A DNA stretch of 13,546 nucleotides from NCBI GenBank assembly GCA_046590195.1, contig JBKJTP010000273.1, forward strand, positions 1 through 13,546, in the 5' to 3' direction. Positions 8,363 through 13,546 of the stretch are shown piece after piece (within the stretch, counting starts at the first letter, position 1; each line of letters starts with the position of its first letter). The notes below the pieces were generated by a model. It was not told the origin of the DNA and searched no databases. It saw only the letters and a program-made list of their open reading frames with translations. This stretch comes from JBKJTP01 sp046590195 (GTDB taxonomy: Bacteria; Bacteroidota; Ignavibacteria; Palsa-1295). Made by a program: the position numbers and the translations under genes.

Positions 8363-8413
8363 GTAATCATGAAACAACAGAACTCTCTTCTTATTTTCGT
8401 GGTCAGAGAATCA

Positions 8414-8433
8414 GTACGGGCTAGCTCCCGTAC
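8414..8433. promoter_or_regulatory. Inverted repeat in divergent promoter region, candidate operator
   Basis: GTACGGG and CCCGTAC form perfect 7-bp arms around the 6-base centre CTAGCT. The site lies in the 127-bp gap between the leftward DUF2156 gene and the rightward 167-aa hypothetical gene. On the minus strand a TATTCTTG, one mismatch from the Bacteroidota -7 box TAnnTTTG, ends right at the dyad, so the repeat would cover the transcription start of the DUF2156-hutH operon. A second small palindrome, CCAATTGG, is at 8444-8451. A regulatory role is inferred from symmetry and position. Confidence 0.42.
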
Positions 8434-8489
8434 AAGAATATGGCCCAATTGGCCCGCACTCACGTCAAGCAGAACCGAAACCGAGCACG

Positions 8490-8993
8490 ATGCGCAAAGA
8501 ACTGATCGAATCGCTGGCAGAGACCCTTGAAGGGATCGCCGTGGGTGTGGATCGCCGACGATCCAACGAAGGCCCGAATGGGACTGGCCCACAGGAAGCG
8601 AGCATCCTGCTGTTCCATCCGCGAGAGAACAATGCTACGAAGTCGGCCGAGAGCACGCTCCGCGAAGTACCGCTTCTCGAACTGAATCTCTTCGAGGTTG
8701 GCGAACACTTCAGCGTGATCCTTCAATCAGCACTCGGCATGATCGAGATGCACGATGTCGATGAGATCCGCTTGCTCGAGCTAACGAACGAAGCTGCATT
8801 CCTGAGCCGAAACGGCGAGAAGCTTTCGCTGCTGACTTTAAGCTCCAACGGTGTCATCCAGTCCTACATGAACATCTCTTCTTCGCTTGCCGATCTGGAA
8901 GTGCAGGACATGGAAGAGAGTGATCTTCGCGCTGGTGTTGCGCTGAAGATGTTCATGGAGAACGCACAGGTCTTCAGCCTACAGTCCGCATAA
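8490..8993 (+). CDS. Hypothetical protein, 167 aa
   Basis: I do not recognise this protein. It starts at an ATG (MRKELIESLAETLEGIAVGV) and has no signal peptide or membrane segment, so it is probably cytoplasmic. It is acidic, with a predicted mixed helix/strand pattern. A flexible Asn/Gly/Pro-rich stretch lies at residues 24-36 (RRSNEGPNGTGPQ). The second half has several short hydrophobic strands (LLELNLFEVGEHFSVIL, LSLLTLSSNGVIQSYMNI). Codon use matches the neighbours, which supports a real gene. It lies 40 bases upstream of ybeY on the same strand and is probably co-transcribed with it. The opposite-strand frame in the same place has no family resemblance. Confidence 0.7.
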   Translation: MRKELIESLAETLEGIAVGVDRRRSNEGPNGTGPQEASILLFHPRENNATKSAESTLREVPLLELNLFEVGEHFSVILQSALGMIEMHDVDEIRLLELTNEAAFLSRNGEKLSLLTLSSNGVIQSYMNISSSLADLEVQDMEESDLRAGVALKMFMENAQVFSLQSA

Positions 8994-9033
8994 GAAGCGG
9001 CTTAGAAGCAGCTCACGCTCTCCCAAGATCTCG

Positions 9034-9486
9034 TTGAGATATTCATTTCAGCTCACCCAGACTCCCGGCGCACGGAAGTCTTTCGCTATTTCCAAAGAGC
9101 TGAAAGCGGCGATCAAAGCTGCCGGCAAAGATGTCTCGCAGTCTGAGATCGAGGGATTGAAGAAGTTCGAGCTCAGCATTGTGACGATGACCGATGAGGA
9201 ATTGCGGCAACTGAATATACAGTCGCTCGATCACGATTATTACACAGATATTCTCACCTTCGAGATCGACCGAACAGAAACCGATCTCACTGCCGAACTC
9301 TATTTCAGCGTCGAGCGCGCGAACGAGAACGCCAGCAAGCACAAGCAATCGACCGAGGACGAGTTGATCCTGCTCGTCATTCACGGTATCCTGCACCTGG
9401 CAGGGCACGACGATCATGAACCGAAAGCCAAGCGGCTGATGCACCGGACCCAGCGCGCCTACCTCGAGGTGCACAGGTTTGGCTAA
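9034..9486 (+). CDS. ybeY: Endoribonuclease YbeY (rRNA maturation factor)
   Basis: This 150-aa protein has the normal YbeY length. YbeY is a metal-dependent RNase acting in 16S rRNA 3'-end maturation and late 30S quality control. The core DHDYYTDILTFEID (residues 66-79) matches the Bacteroidota form. The metal site is HGILHLAGHDDHE: His117, His121 and, at the third ligand position, Asp127, with a His next to it at 128. Most other phyla carry His there; Asp is, to my knowledge, usual in Bacteroidota. The start is a TTG at 9034; the next in-frame ATG (residue 52) would remove a large part of the fold, and no ATG lies upstream in frame after the preceding gene. A rare start codon and no clear Shine-Dalgarno suggest low or coupled translation after the 167-aa gene. 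Confidence 0.92.
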   Translation: MRYSFQLTQTPGARKSFAISKELKAAIKAAGKDVSQSEIEGLKKFELSIVTMTDEELRQLNIQSLDHDYYTDILTFEIDRTETDLTAELYFSVERANENASKHKQSTEDELILLVIHGILHLAGHDDHEPKAKRLMHRTQRAYLEVHRFG

Positions 9487-9607
9487 GTGTGTCAGAAAAT
9501 CAGGCAAGCTCATGCATTCGATGTAGCGATACAGGCCAGATTCTCCAGTTTTGAGGGGCACTGGCTTTCCAGGTGTTTAAAATCTGTAGGTGGGATAGAT
9601 TTTTACC

Positions 9608-9638
9608 TTGCGTTTGACGAAAGAATCTCGTATCTTTG
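9608..9638 (+). promoter_or_regulatory. Bacteroidota-type promoter upstream of the DUF494 gene
   Basis: TTG at 9608-9610 and TATCTTTG at 9631-9638 are separated by 20 bases. This matches the Bacteroidota primary-sigma consensus (-33 TTG or TTTG, about 17-23 bases, -7 TAnnTTTG). Transcription would start near 9643 and leave a leader of roughly 200 bases before the DUF494 ATG at 9851. Confidence 0.6.
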
Positions 9639-9789
9639 TATGTTCTTAGCTGTTCATCTCGGACTCATTTGAAGATTTGGAAACTCCGGATGGCTCGCTT
9701 CTCAAGTTCCGAGGAGCAAAATTGATCGTATTCGAGGCATTATAACGCAGCTTATTCGCTAGCTTATCGCAGATTGCTAGAAGTACTTA

Positions 9790-9837
9790 CTGGATGTGAA
9801 GACCGTAAAGGTCGGCGTCGCCCCGCTTATCATCCAG
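9790..9837 (+). promoter_or_regulatory. Foldable leader element just upstream of the DUF494 gene
   Basis: CTGGATG (9790-9796) and CATCCAG (9831-9837) form a perfect 7-bp closing stem. Inside it are a hairpin GACC-GTAAA-GGTC (9801-9813) and a short GGC-GTC-GCC hairpin (9814-9822), giving a possible three-way junction that ends 13 bases before the start codon. Further up, CTCGGACT (9657-9664) can pair with AGTTCCGAG (9706-9714) with one bulge, and CTAGC with GCTAG (near 9761-9782). It could be a cis-regulatory RNA; I cannot match it to a known riboswitch. Confidence 0.35.
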
Positions 9838-9850
9838 AGCACCCGAACTT

Positions 9851-10381
9851 ATGAAAGAAGAATTGTTAGAATCATCAGGAGCTAAGGCCACCGGGCCCGA
9901 ACGGATCATCGAGATTCTCGTAGTGCTTCTTGGCGAGATGCAAGGGAAGAAGGACATTCACGATGTCGACCTAGGCACACTGGCCGCAAAGGGTTTTACA
10001 GAGAGCGAGATCTCGACCGCCTTTTCCTGGCTTTATGACAAGCTAGCCATCGCCGAGACCACCGGCGCACCGCTCTATAACGCCATGGCAAAGAGCGCAG
10101 GATGGAGCTCGCCTAGCGTGCAGTCCTTCCGAATTTACCACGATTTTGAGCGCAAAGTACTTAGTCCATCGGCGCAGGGTTACCTCCTCCAACTCCGCGA
10201 ACTTGGCCTGATGAGCGACTCCGAAATGGAGAACCTGATCGATCGCATCATGCAGCTTGGCTTTGTCAGGATCGACGTAAAGGATCTCAAGGAGCTTGTC
10301 TCCGGGGTCATCTTTGATTTCGATGACTCGACCAGAACCGGCAGCAGAATGATGCTGAGCGTCAATGACACGATCCACTAG
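9851..10381 (+). CDS. DUF494 (Smg-like) family protein
   Basis: This 176-aa protein resembles the DUF494 family, called Smg in gamma-proteobacteria; its biochemical role is unknown. The N-terminal RIIEILVVLLGEM (residues 18-30) is followed by an asymmetric helical region (LAAKGFTESEISTAFSWLYDKL, about 44-65). The conserved LSPSAQGYLLQLRELGLMSDSEMENLIDRIM lies at 104-134 and DVKDLKELVSGVIFDF at 142-157. The insert at 66-95 is a little longer than I expect for the family. No signal peptide or membrane segment is present. The ATG at 9851 follows a long, foldable leader and the gene ends in a strong hairpin, so it seems to be a single-gene transcript. It sits immediately before topA. Confidence 0.85.
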   Translation: MKEELLESSGAKATGPERIIEILVVLLGEMQGKKDIHDVDLGTLAAKGFTESEISTAFSWLYDKLAIAETTGAPLYNAMAKSAGWSSPSVQSFRIYHDFERKVLSPSAQGYLLQLRELGLMSDSEMENLIDRIMQLGFVRIDVKDLKELVSGVIFDFDDSTRTGSRMMLSVNDTIH

Positions 10382-10406
10382 ATCTTGAAAGTGTCCAAAT
10401 TTGGTC

Positions 10407-10432
10407 AAAAGCGCGAGTTTTCTCGCGCTTTT
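10407..10432 (+). terminator. Intrinsic terminator after the DUF494 gene
   Basis: AAAAGCGCGAG (10407-10417) and CTCGCGCTTTT (10422-10432) are perfect 11-bp arms around a TTTT loop, with the U-rich side at the 3' end. It begins 26 bases after the stop codon. Flanking A- and T-runs make it potentially bidirectional, but no leftward gene ends here. Confidence 0.85.
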
Positions 10433-10460
10433 GCTATATCTGAGGATAGGTGTAAGTTTA
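10430..10460 (+). promoter_or_regulatory. topA: Candidate Bacteroidota-type promoter for topA
   Basis: TTTG at 10430-10433 and TAAGTTTA at 10453-10460 are spaced by 19 bases. The -7 box differs from TAnnTTTG only in its last base. The position directly after the terminator and before topA suits a topA promoter, with a start near 10465 and a leader of about 140 bases. Confidence 0.4.
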
Positions 10461-10499
10461 AGAATTACCTACTTCAAAAGGCTTGGCATAAAGCAAAGC

Positions 10500-10588
10500 A
10501 GGAACTTGAGAGGGTTCTTAAGTCCTAGAAGAGACCAATTCCACCACAGAACGTGACCTGGGGGCCTCGGGGTCGTATACCCGAAGCC
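10500..10588 (+). promoter_or_regulatory. Two predicted hairpins in the topA leader
   Basis: AGGAACTT (10500-10507) pairs with AAGTCCT (10520-10526) with one bulge; GAAC/GTTC within it offers a competing fold. The second hairpin is GGCCTCGGG (10563-10571) with CCCGAAGCC (10580-10588), one C-A mismatch and loop GTCGTATA, ending 19 bases before the ATG. An A-run rather than a U-run follows, so it is not a terminator on the plus strand. The function is unknown. Confidence 0.3.
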
Positions 10589-10607
10589 AGTCAGAAAAAA
10601 GTTTAGA

Positions 10608-12953
10608 ATGGCAAAAACACTAGTTATAGTAGAGTCTCCCGCTAAAGCGAAGACCATCAATAAGTACCTTGGATCGGATTACATTGTCGAGGCCTCCATC
10701 GGCCACGTCAAAGACCTCCCGAAGTCGAAGCTTGGCGTCGATACAGACAATGGCTACATACCGAAGTACATCACGGTCAAGGGCAAGAAGGAGATCCTGG
10801 ACAAGCTGAAACAACTTGCTTCGAAGGCGAAAGCTGTCGTGATCGCGACCGATCCTGACCGCGAGGGCGAGGCTATCGCGTACCATATTGCCAAGGAGAT
10901 CGAAGGCAAGAACAAGAATATCTCTCGCGTGCTCTTTACTGAGATCACGAAGTCGGGTATCACCGAAGCGATGAAGCACCCACGCGAAGTTGATGTTGCC
11001 CTCTTCGAGGCGCAGCAGGCCCGTCGCGTGATGGATCGCATCATCGGATATCAGGTATCGCCGATCCTCTGGAAGGCATTCATCGGGCAGGCAGCAGACA
11101 ATCTCTCAGCGGGCCGCGTGCAATCGGTTGCACTTCGCTTGATCGTTGAGCGCGAAGAAGAGATCGATCGCTTTGTACCGATCAACTACTGGAATCTCTG
11201 GGCAGACTTCTCGACGGAGTCAACAGAATTCCCGATCCACTCACGCTTGATCTCTGTCGATGGGCAAGAGTTCAGAAACCCGGAGGGCTCAGCACATGAA
11301 CTCGCTGACGATCAGAAGGGCAGCTACATTGGCGACGAAGCAACGCTCAAGGGCTACGCTGCCGATGTAAAAACGAAGACATACAAGATCGCAAGTGTTC
11401 AGAAGCGTGAAGTACGTCGCAATTCGCCGCAGCCATTTATCACGAGTTCATTGCAGGCTCAAGCATCGCTCAAGCTTCGCTTCAATCCGAAAAAGACGAT
11501 GCGCCTAGCGCAGAAGCTTTATGAAGGTGTGGAGCTTGCTGAAGGACTCACCGGTCTTATCACCTACATGCGTACCGATTCGACACGCATCAGTGATGAC
11601 GCGCGCAAGGAAGCCGTCGAATACATCGACAAGAATTACGGCGCGAATTACGTAGGACCCGAGCGCAAAGAAAAGAAAGGTAAGAACGTGCAAGAGGCCC
11701 ACGAAGCCATCCGCCCTGCGCTGATCGCGAACGATCCGAAGTCGGTACGCAAGTATCTCGAAGCAGAAGATAAAGATCTTGCATCGCTTTATGAGTTGAT
11801 CTGGACGCGCTTCATGGCGAGCCAAATGGCGCCTGCTGTGCTCGATCAGACGACCGTTGAGATCGAGTCAGTCGAGACGACTGGCAGCAAGTACCGCTTC
11901 CGCGCAACAGGATCTGTCATCACCTTCCGTGGATGGATGCAGGTCTTCGAAGAAGTGGAAGAGAAGACTGGTAAAGAAAAAGACGAAGAGGACGAGACGA
12001 GCAAGCGTTTGCCGAATGGCATTCAGCAGGGGCACTCGGCTAACCTCGAAGATCTTTCACCGACCGGAAGCTCAACAAAGCCGCCACCGCGCTTCAGCGA
12101 ATCATCTCTCGTTAAAGAGATGGAGTCGCTTGGCATCGGTCGTCCGTCAACATACGCAAGCATCGTCGGGACGATCCAGGACCGTACGTATGTTGTGCAG
12201 GAAGAGCGCAGGCTCAATCCGACACAACTCGGCAAGGATGTGAACCGCGTGTTGATCAAGAGCTTCCCTGAGATCTTCAACGTTGATTTTACGGCGCGCA
12301 TGGAAGAAGAGCTCGATACGATCGCATCGAATGACCGCGCGTATGCGAGTGTGATGGAAGATTTCTACATTCCATTCCGTGATGTGCTCGCGAAAGTAGA
12401 AGAGCGCCTTAAGGAGGAGATACCGCAACAGGTATGTCCGAAGTGTCAATCAACGGAGACGGATATCAAGCAGGGCCCATGGGGCATGTATGTCGATTGC
12501 TTAAGCTGCGGCAAGAAGACGTCGCTCAAGCAGATGGCAAAGCCTGAAGCGGAAAAGACAGGCGAGACCTGCCCAGAGTGTAAGCTCGGTGAGTTGATCA
12601 TTCGCTCATCGCGCTTCGGTCGCTTCGTTGGTTGCGAGAGATATCCTGAATGTAAGTACACTCGCGCTATTCCGAGCGGTATCAAGTGTCCGAAGTGTAG
12701 CACTGGCGATCTCATCGAACGTCGTGGTGGCAAGTTCAAGCGCGCCTTCTGGGGTTGCTCGAACTATCCAAAGTGCGACTTCCTTTCTAATGACAAGCCG
12801 GTCAACGTCAACTGCCCGGTCTGTAACAACAACTGGATCGGCACGAAGTGGACGCAAGGCCGTGGTGAATTCCTCAAGTGCCCAAGCTGCAAGAACGAGT
12901 TCACTCCAGCGATGGATCAGATCGTTAAGGAGAGCGTCGAGGACGGGGACTAG
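10608..12953 (+). CDS. topA: DNA topoisomerase I (type IA)
   Basis: This 781-aa enzyme relaxes negative supercoils by single-strand passage. The Toprim domain is at the N-terminus: LVIVESPAKAKTI with Glu9, and TDPDREGE with Asp82, Asp84 and Glu86 for Mg2+. The catalytic Tyr320 lies in ITYMRTDSTRIS (E. coli counterpart Tyr319). The EAHEAIRP stretch and IGRPSTYASIV are conserved type IA core motifs. The C-terminus holds four Cys4 zinc-ribbon modules beginning near residues 610, 655, 694 and 736 (CPKC, CPEC, CPKC, CPVC). A Glu/Lys-rich insert (KEKDEEDE) is near residues 459-466. The start MAKTLVIVES is the family norm. The gene precedes an S23-type cassette and a tyrosine recombinase gene. No terminator follows its TAG; the heptamer array starts 7 bases later. 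Confidence 0.98.
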   Translation: MAKTLVIVESPAKAKTINKYLGSDYIVEASIGHVKDLPKSKLGVDTDNGYIPKYITVKGKKEILDKLKQLASKAKAVVIATDPDREGEAIAYHIAKEIEGKNKNISRVLFTEITKSGITEAMKHPREVDVALFEAQQARRVMDRIIGYQVSPILWKAFIGQAADNLSAGRVQSVALRLIVEREEEIDRFVPINYWNLWADFSTESTEFPIHSRLISVDGQEFRNPEGSAHELADDQKGSYIGDEATLKGYAADVKTKTYKIASVQKREVRRNSPQPFITSSLQAQASLKLRFNPKKTMRLAQKLYEGVELAEGLTGLITYMRTDSTRISDDARKEAVEYIDKNYGANYVGPERKEKKGKNVQEAHEAIRPALIANDPKSVRKYLEAEDKDLASLYELIWTRFMASQMAPAVLDQTTVEIESVETTGSKYRFRATGSVITFRGWMQVFEEVEEKTGKEKDEEDETSKRLPNGIQQGHSANLEDLSPTGSSTKPPPRFSESSLVKEMESLGIGRPSTYASIVGTIQDRTYVVQEERRLNPTQLGKDVNRVLIKSFPEIFNVDFTARMEEELDTIASNDRAYASVMEDFYIPFRDVLAKVEERLKEEIPQQVCPKCQSTETDIKQGPWGMYVDCLSCGKKTSLKQMAKPEAEKTGETCPECKLGELIIRSSRFGRFVGCERYPECKYTRAIPSGIKCPKCSTGDLIERRGGKFKRAFWGCSNYPKCDFLSNDKPVNVNCPVCNNNWIGTKWTQGRGEFLKCPSCKNEFTPAMDQIVKESVEDGD

Positions 12954-12960
12954 AGTAGAA

Positions 12961-12984
12961 AGTGCTGAGTGCTGAGTGCTGAGT
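12961..12984. repeat. Left heptamer array, 3.4 copies of AGTGCTG
   Basis: Three complete tandem copies of AGTGCTG plus AGT, without mismatch, begin 7 bases after the topA stop. The array is the reverse complement of the array at 13388-13440, so the two together form inverted repeats around the four-helix-bundle gene and could pair as a perfect 24-bp stem. Confidence 0.97.
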
Positions 12985-12993
12985 TTGGATTCG

Positions 12994-13001
12994 TATCTTT
13001 G
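12994..13001 (+). promoter_or_regulatory. TATCTTTG -7 promoter box before the four-helix-bundle gene
   Basis: TATCTTTG matches the Bacteroidota -7 consensus TAnnTTTG and lies four bases before the ATG at 13006, implying a leaderless or near-leaderless mRNA. The -33 position would fall inside the left heptamer array and has no TTG, so the match is only partial. The identical TCGTATCTTTG sequence occurs before the DUF494 gene (9628-9638). Confidence 0.42.
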
Positions 13002-13005
13002 CGGT

Positions 13006-13371
13006 ATGGTATCCAAATTTGAAGACCTTATTGCATGGCAGAAAGCGCGAGTTCTTACACGTGAGATCTATGCTGCTACCCGTTCTATGCCCTTCGCTAA
13101 GGATTATGGCCTGTCAGGTCAGATCCAGCGCGCTTCAACTTCGATCATGGCAAACATTTCGGAAGGATTCGAGCGTAATCGTCGAAAGGAATTTCATCAA
13201 TTTCTTTCCGTCGCCAAGTCATCCTGTGCAGAAGTTCGTTCTCATCTCTATGTCGCGTTTGACGTAGGTTATGTGGAAGAAGAAAGATTCAATCAACTCC
13301 AAGATCTTGCTACGGAATTTGGGCGCATCATTGGAGGCTTGCGTCGTGAAGTAGAGAAGGGAATCAACTGA
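13006..13371 (+). CDS. Four-helix-bundle protein, 23S rRNA intervening-sequence (IVP/S23) family
   Basis: This 121-aa protein matches the four-helix-bundle family (TIGR02436 type) first known from intervening sequences inside 23S rRNA of Leptospira and Coxiella, and related to the Avd accessory protein of diversity-generating retroelements. Family hallmarks are FEDLIAWQKAR (residues 5-15), DYGLSGQIQRASTSIMANISEGF (33-55) and KEFHQFLSVAKSSCAEVRSHL (61-81), then a C-terminal amphipathic helix. The ATG at 13006 is preferred because it starts the family's canonical MxxFEDL; a GTG at 12976 would extend it into the repeat array. It is the only gene between topA and the tyrosine recombinase gene and is bracketed by inverted heptamer arrays, as in a transferable cassette. 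No reverse transcriptase or rRNA is nearby. Its molecular role is unknown. Confidence 0.92.
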   Translation: MVSKFEDLIAWQKARVLTREIYAATRSMPFAKDYGLSGQIQRASTSIMANISEGFERNRRKEFHQFLSVAKSSCAEVRSHLYVAFDVGYVEEERFNQLQDLATEFGRIIGGLRREVEKGIN

Positions 13372-13387
13372 TATCTCAAACATCTCC

Positions 13388-13440
13388 CACTCAGCACTCA
13401 GCACTCAGCACTCAGCACTCAGCACTCAGCACTCAGCACT
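13388..13440. repeat. Right heptamer array, 7.6 copies of CACTCAG
   Basis: Seven perfect tandem copies of CACTCAG plus CACT span 53 bases, with no mismatch. It is the inverted counterpart of the left array. The last base is also the first base of the predicted TTG start codon of the recombinase gene. A perfect 7-bp tandem array like this is expected to be prone to copy-number change by slippage. Confidence 0.98.
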
Positions 13441-13546
13441 TGAACTTCTACCAGGACTTCCCCAAATGGCTTCGCAGCTTTCTCGAGTATCTCGAGCACG
13501 AGCGCGAGTCGAGTCCGCAGACGATCGCCGCGTATGAAGGCGATCT
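13440..13546 (+). CDS. xerC: XerC/XerD-type tyrosine recombinase, N-terminal part (runs off window)
   Basis: Translation from TTG at 13440 gives a 35-residue N-terminus beginning MNFYQDFPKWLRSFLEYLE and continuing HERESSPQTIAAYEGD. This matches the N-terminal SAM-like core-binding domain of XerC/XerD recombinases, which resolve chromosome dimers at dif; the catalytic Arg/His/Tyr domain is outside the window. The frame is open upstream to 13350, through the heptamer array, but contains no ATG, GTG or TTG there (only a CTG at 13368), so TTG 13440 is the best start. No Shine-Dalgarno is present because the heptamer array directly precedes it. The xerC rather than xerD assignment is tentative. 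Confidence 0.82.
   Translation, partial: MNFYQDFPKWLRSFLEYLEHERESSPQTIAAYEGD

Larger units (their letters stand above)
9487..9850. other. Gene-free stretch of 364 bases between ybeY and the DUF494 gene
   Basis: I find no convincing coding region here; a 61-codon frame starting with GTG at 9487 has no family features and shows no coding bias. The left part (9545-9564) has a weak CCAGT/ACTGG hairpin without a U-tract, a poor terminator candidate. The right part holds a promoter at 9608-9638 and, downstream, about 200 bases that would be a long transcribed leader with several complementary segments. It does not resemble any tRNA, tmRNA, SRP RNA or 6S RNA that I know. Confidence 0.6.
12961..13440 (+). 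mobile_element. Candidate S23-type cassette bounded by inverted heptamer arrays
   Basis: The unit consists of the left array, a -7 promoter box, the four-helix-bundle gene and the right inverted array. It fills the topA-xerC gap almost exactly (7 bases remain at the left, none at the right). The layout resembles 23S rRNA intervening sequences, where complementary ends form a stem and the protein gene lies in the loop, but here it is between two protein genes. No transposase and no target-site duplication are visible, so movement is an inference. Confidence 0.45.

Noticed and set aside
9545..9564. CCAGT/ACTGG hairpin after ybeY as a terminator
   Set aside because: The stem has only 5 bp, a 10-base loop and no following T-run, so it is too weak to call.
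9487..9672. Possible 61-aa protein directly after ybeY (GTG start)
   Set aside because: No family features, GTG start with no ribosome-binding site, composition unlike the neighbouring genes, and the frame runs across the predicted promoter at 9608-9638.
12606..13016. 136-codon minus-strand frame containing the residue string STQHSALST
   Set aside because: It lies antisense to topA; the string is only the heptamer array read in frame. Such strings appear in many spurious predicted proteins.
13006..13371. Diversity-generating retroelement accessory gene (Avd)
   Set aside because: The four-helix-bundle fold is related, but there is no reverse transcriptase, template repeat or variable repeat in the window.
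12961..13440. CRISPR array
   Set aside because: The repeats are 7-bp tandem units with no spacers, and no cas genes are present.
1..13546. Frequent GATCG/CGATC pentamers throughout
   Set aside because: They fall mostly within codons (ATC, GAT, GAG followed by CG- codons) and look like codon preference rather than a specific site signal; a statistical count would be needed to say more.

Overview
This window looks like a chromosomal segment from the Bacteroidota/Chlorobiota side of the bacterial tree, possibly an Ignavibacteria- or Kapabacteria-like lineage. The phylum is inferred, not proven. Three things point there: promoter-like TATCTTTG boxes matching the Bacteroidota -7 consensus TAnnTTTG; few strong Shine-Dalgarno sequences; and a YbeY with a DYYTDILTFE-type core and an Asp at the usual third metal-ligand position. 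A large outer-membrane receptor with an N-terminal CarboxypepD_reg-like domain also fits.

Layout, left to right. Bases 1-2089 (+): the C-terminal part of mutS, overlapped by a short-chain dehydrogenase/reductase gene. Bases 2086-2847 (-): a PAS-LuxR type regulator, divergent from a TonB-dependent-receptor-like gene (2897-5203, +). A perfect 16-bp palindrome lies between the two starts. Bases 5200-8362 (-): a tight three-gene run transcribed leftwards, coding for a soluble DUF2156/LPG-synthase-C protein, histidine ammonia-lyase (hutH) and an atypical RpiB/LacAB-family protein. Bases 8490-9486 (+): an unrecognised 167-aa protein followed by ybeY. Bases 9487-9850: a gene-free stretch with a good Bacteroidota-type promoter and a foldable leader before a DUF494/Smg-family gene, which ends in a strong hairpin. 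Bases 10608-12953 (+): topA. Bases 12961-13440: a cassette holding a four-helix-bundle (23S rRNA IVS-type) protein gene between inverted arrays of a 7-bp repeat. From 13440: the start of a XerC/XerD-type tyrosine recombinase gene, running off the window.

Most genes are housekeeping: mismatch repair, rRNA maturation, topoisomerase I and probable chromosome-dimer resolution. The strongest candidate for something unusual is the topA-xerC gap. It is filled almost exactly by an S23/IVS-type gene flanked by heptamer arrays (3.4 copies on the left, 7.6 inverted copies on the right) that could pair into a perfect 24-bp stem, with the right array touching the predicted xerC start codon. Secondary points are the regulator/palindrome/receptor module, an RpiB-like protein that keeps the catalytic Cys but lacks several ribose-5-phosphate isomerase residues, and the structured leader before the DUF494 gene.
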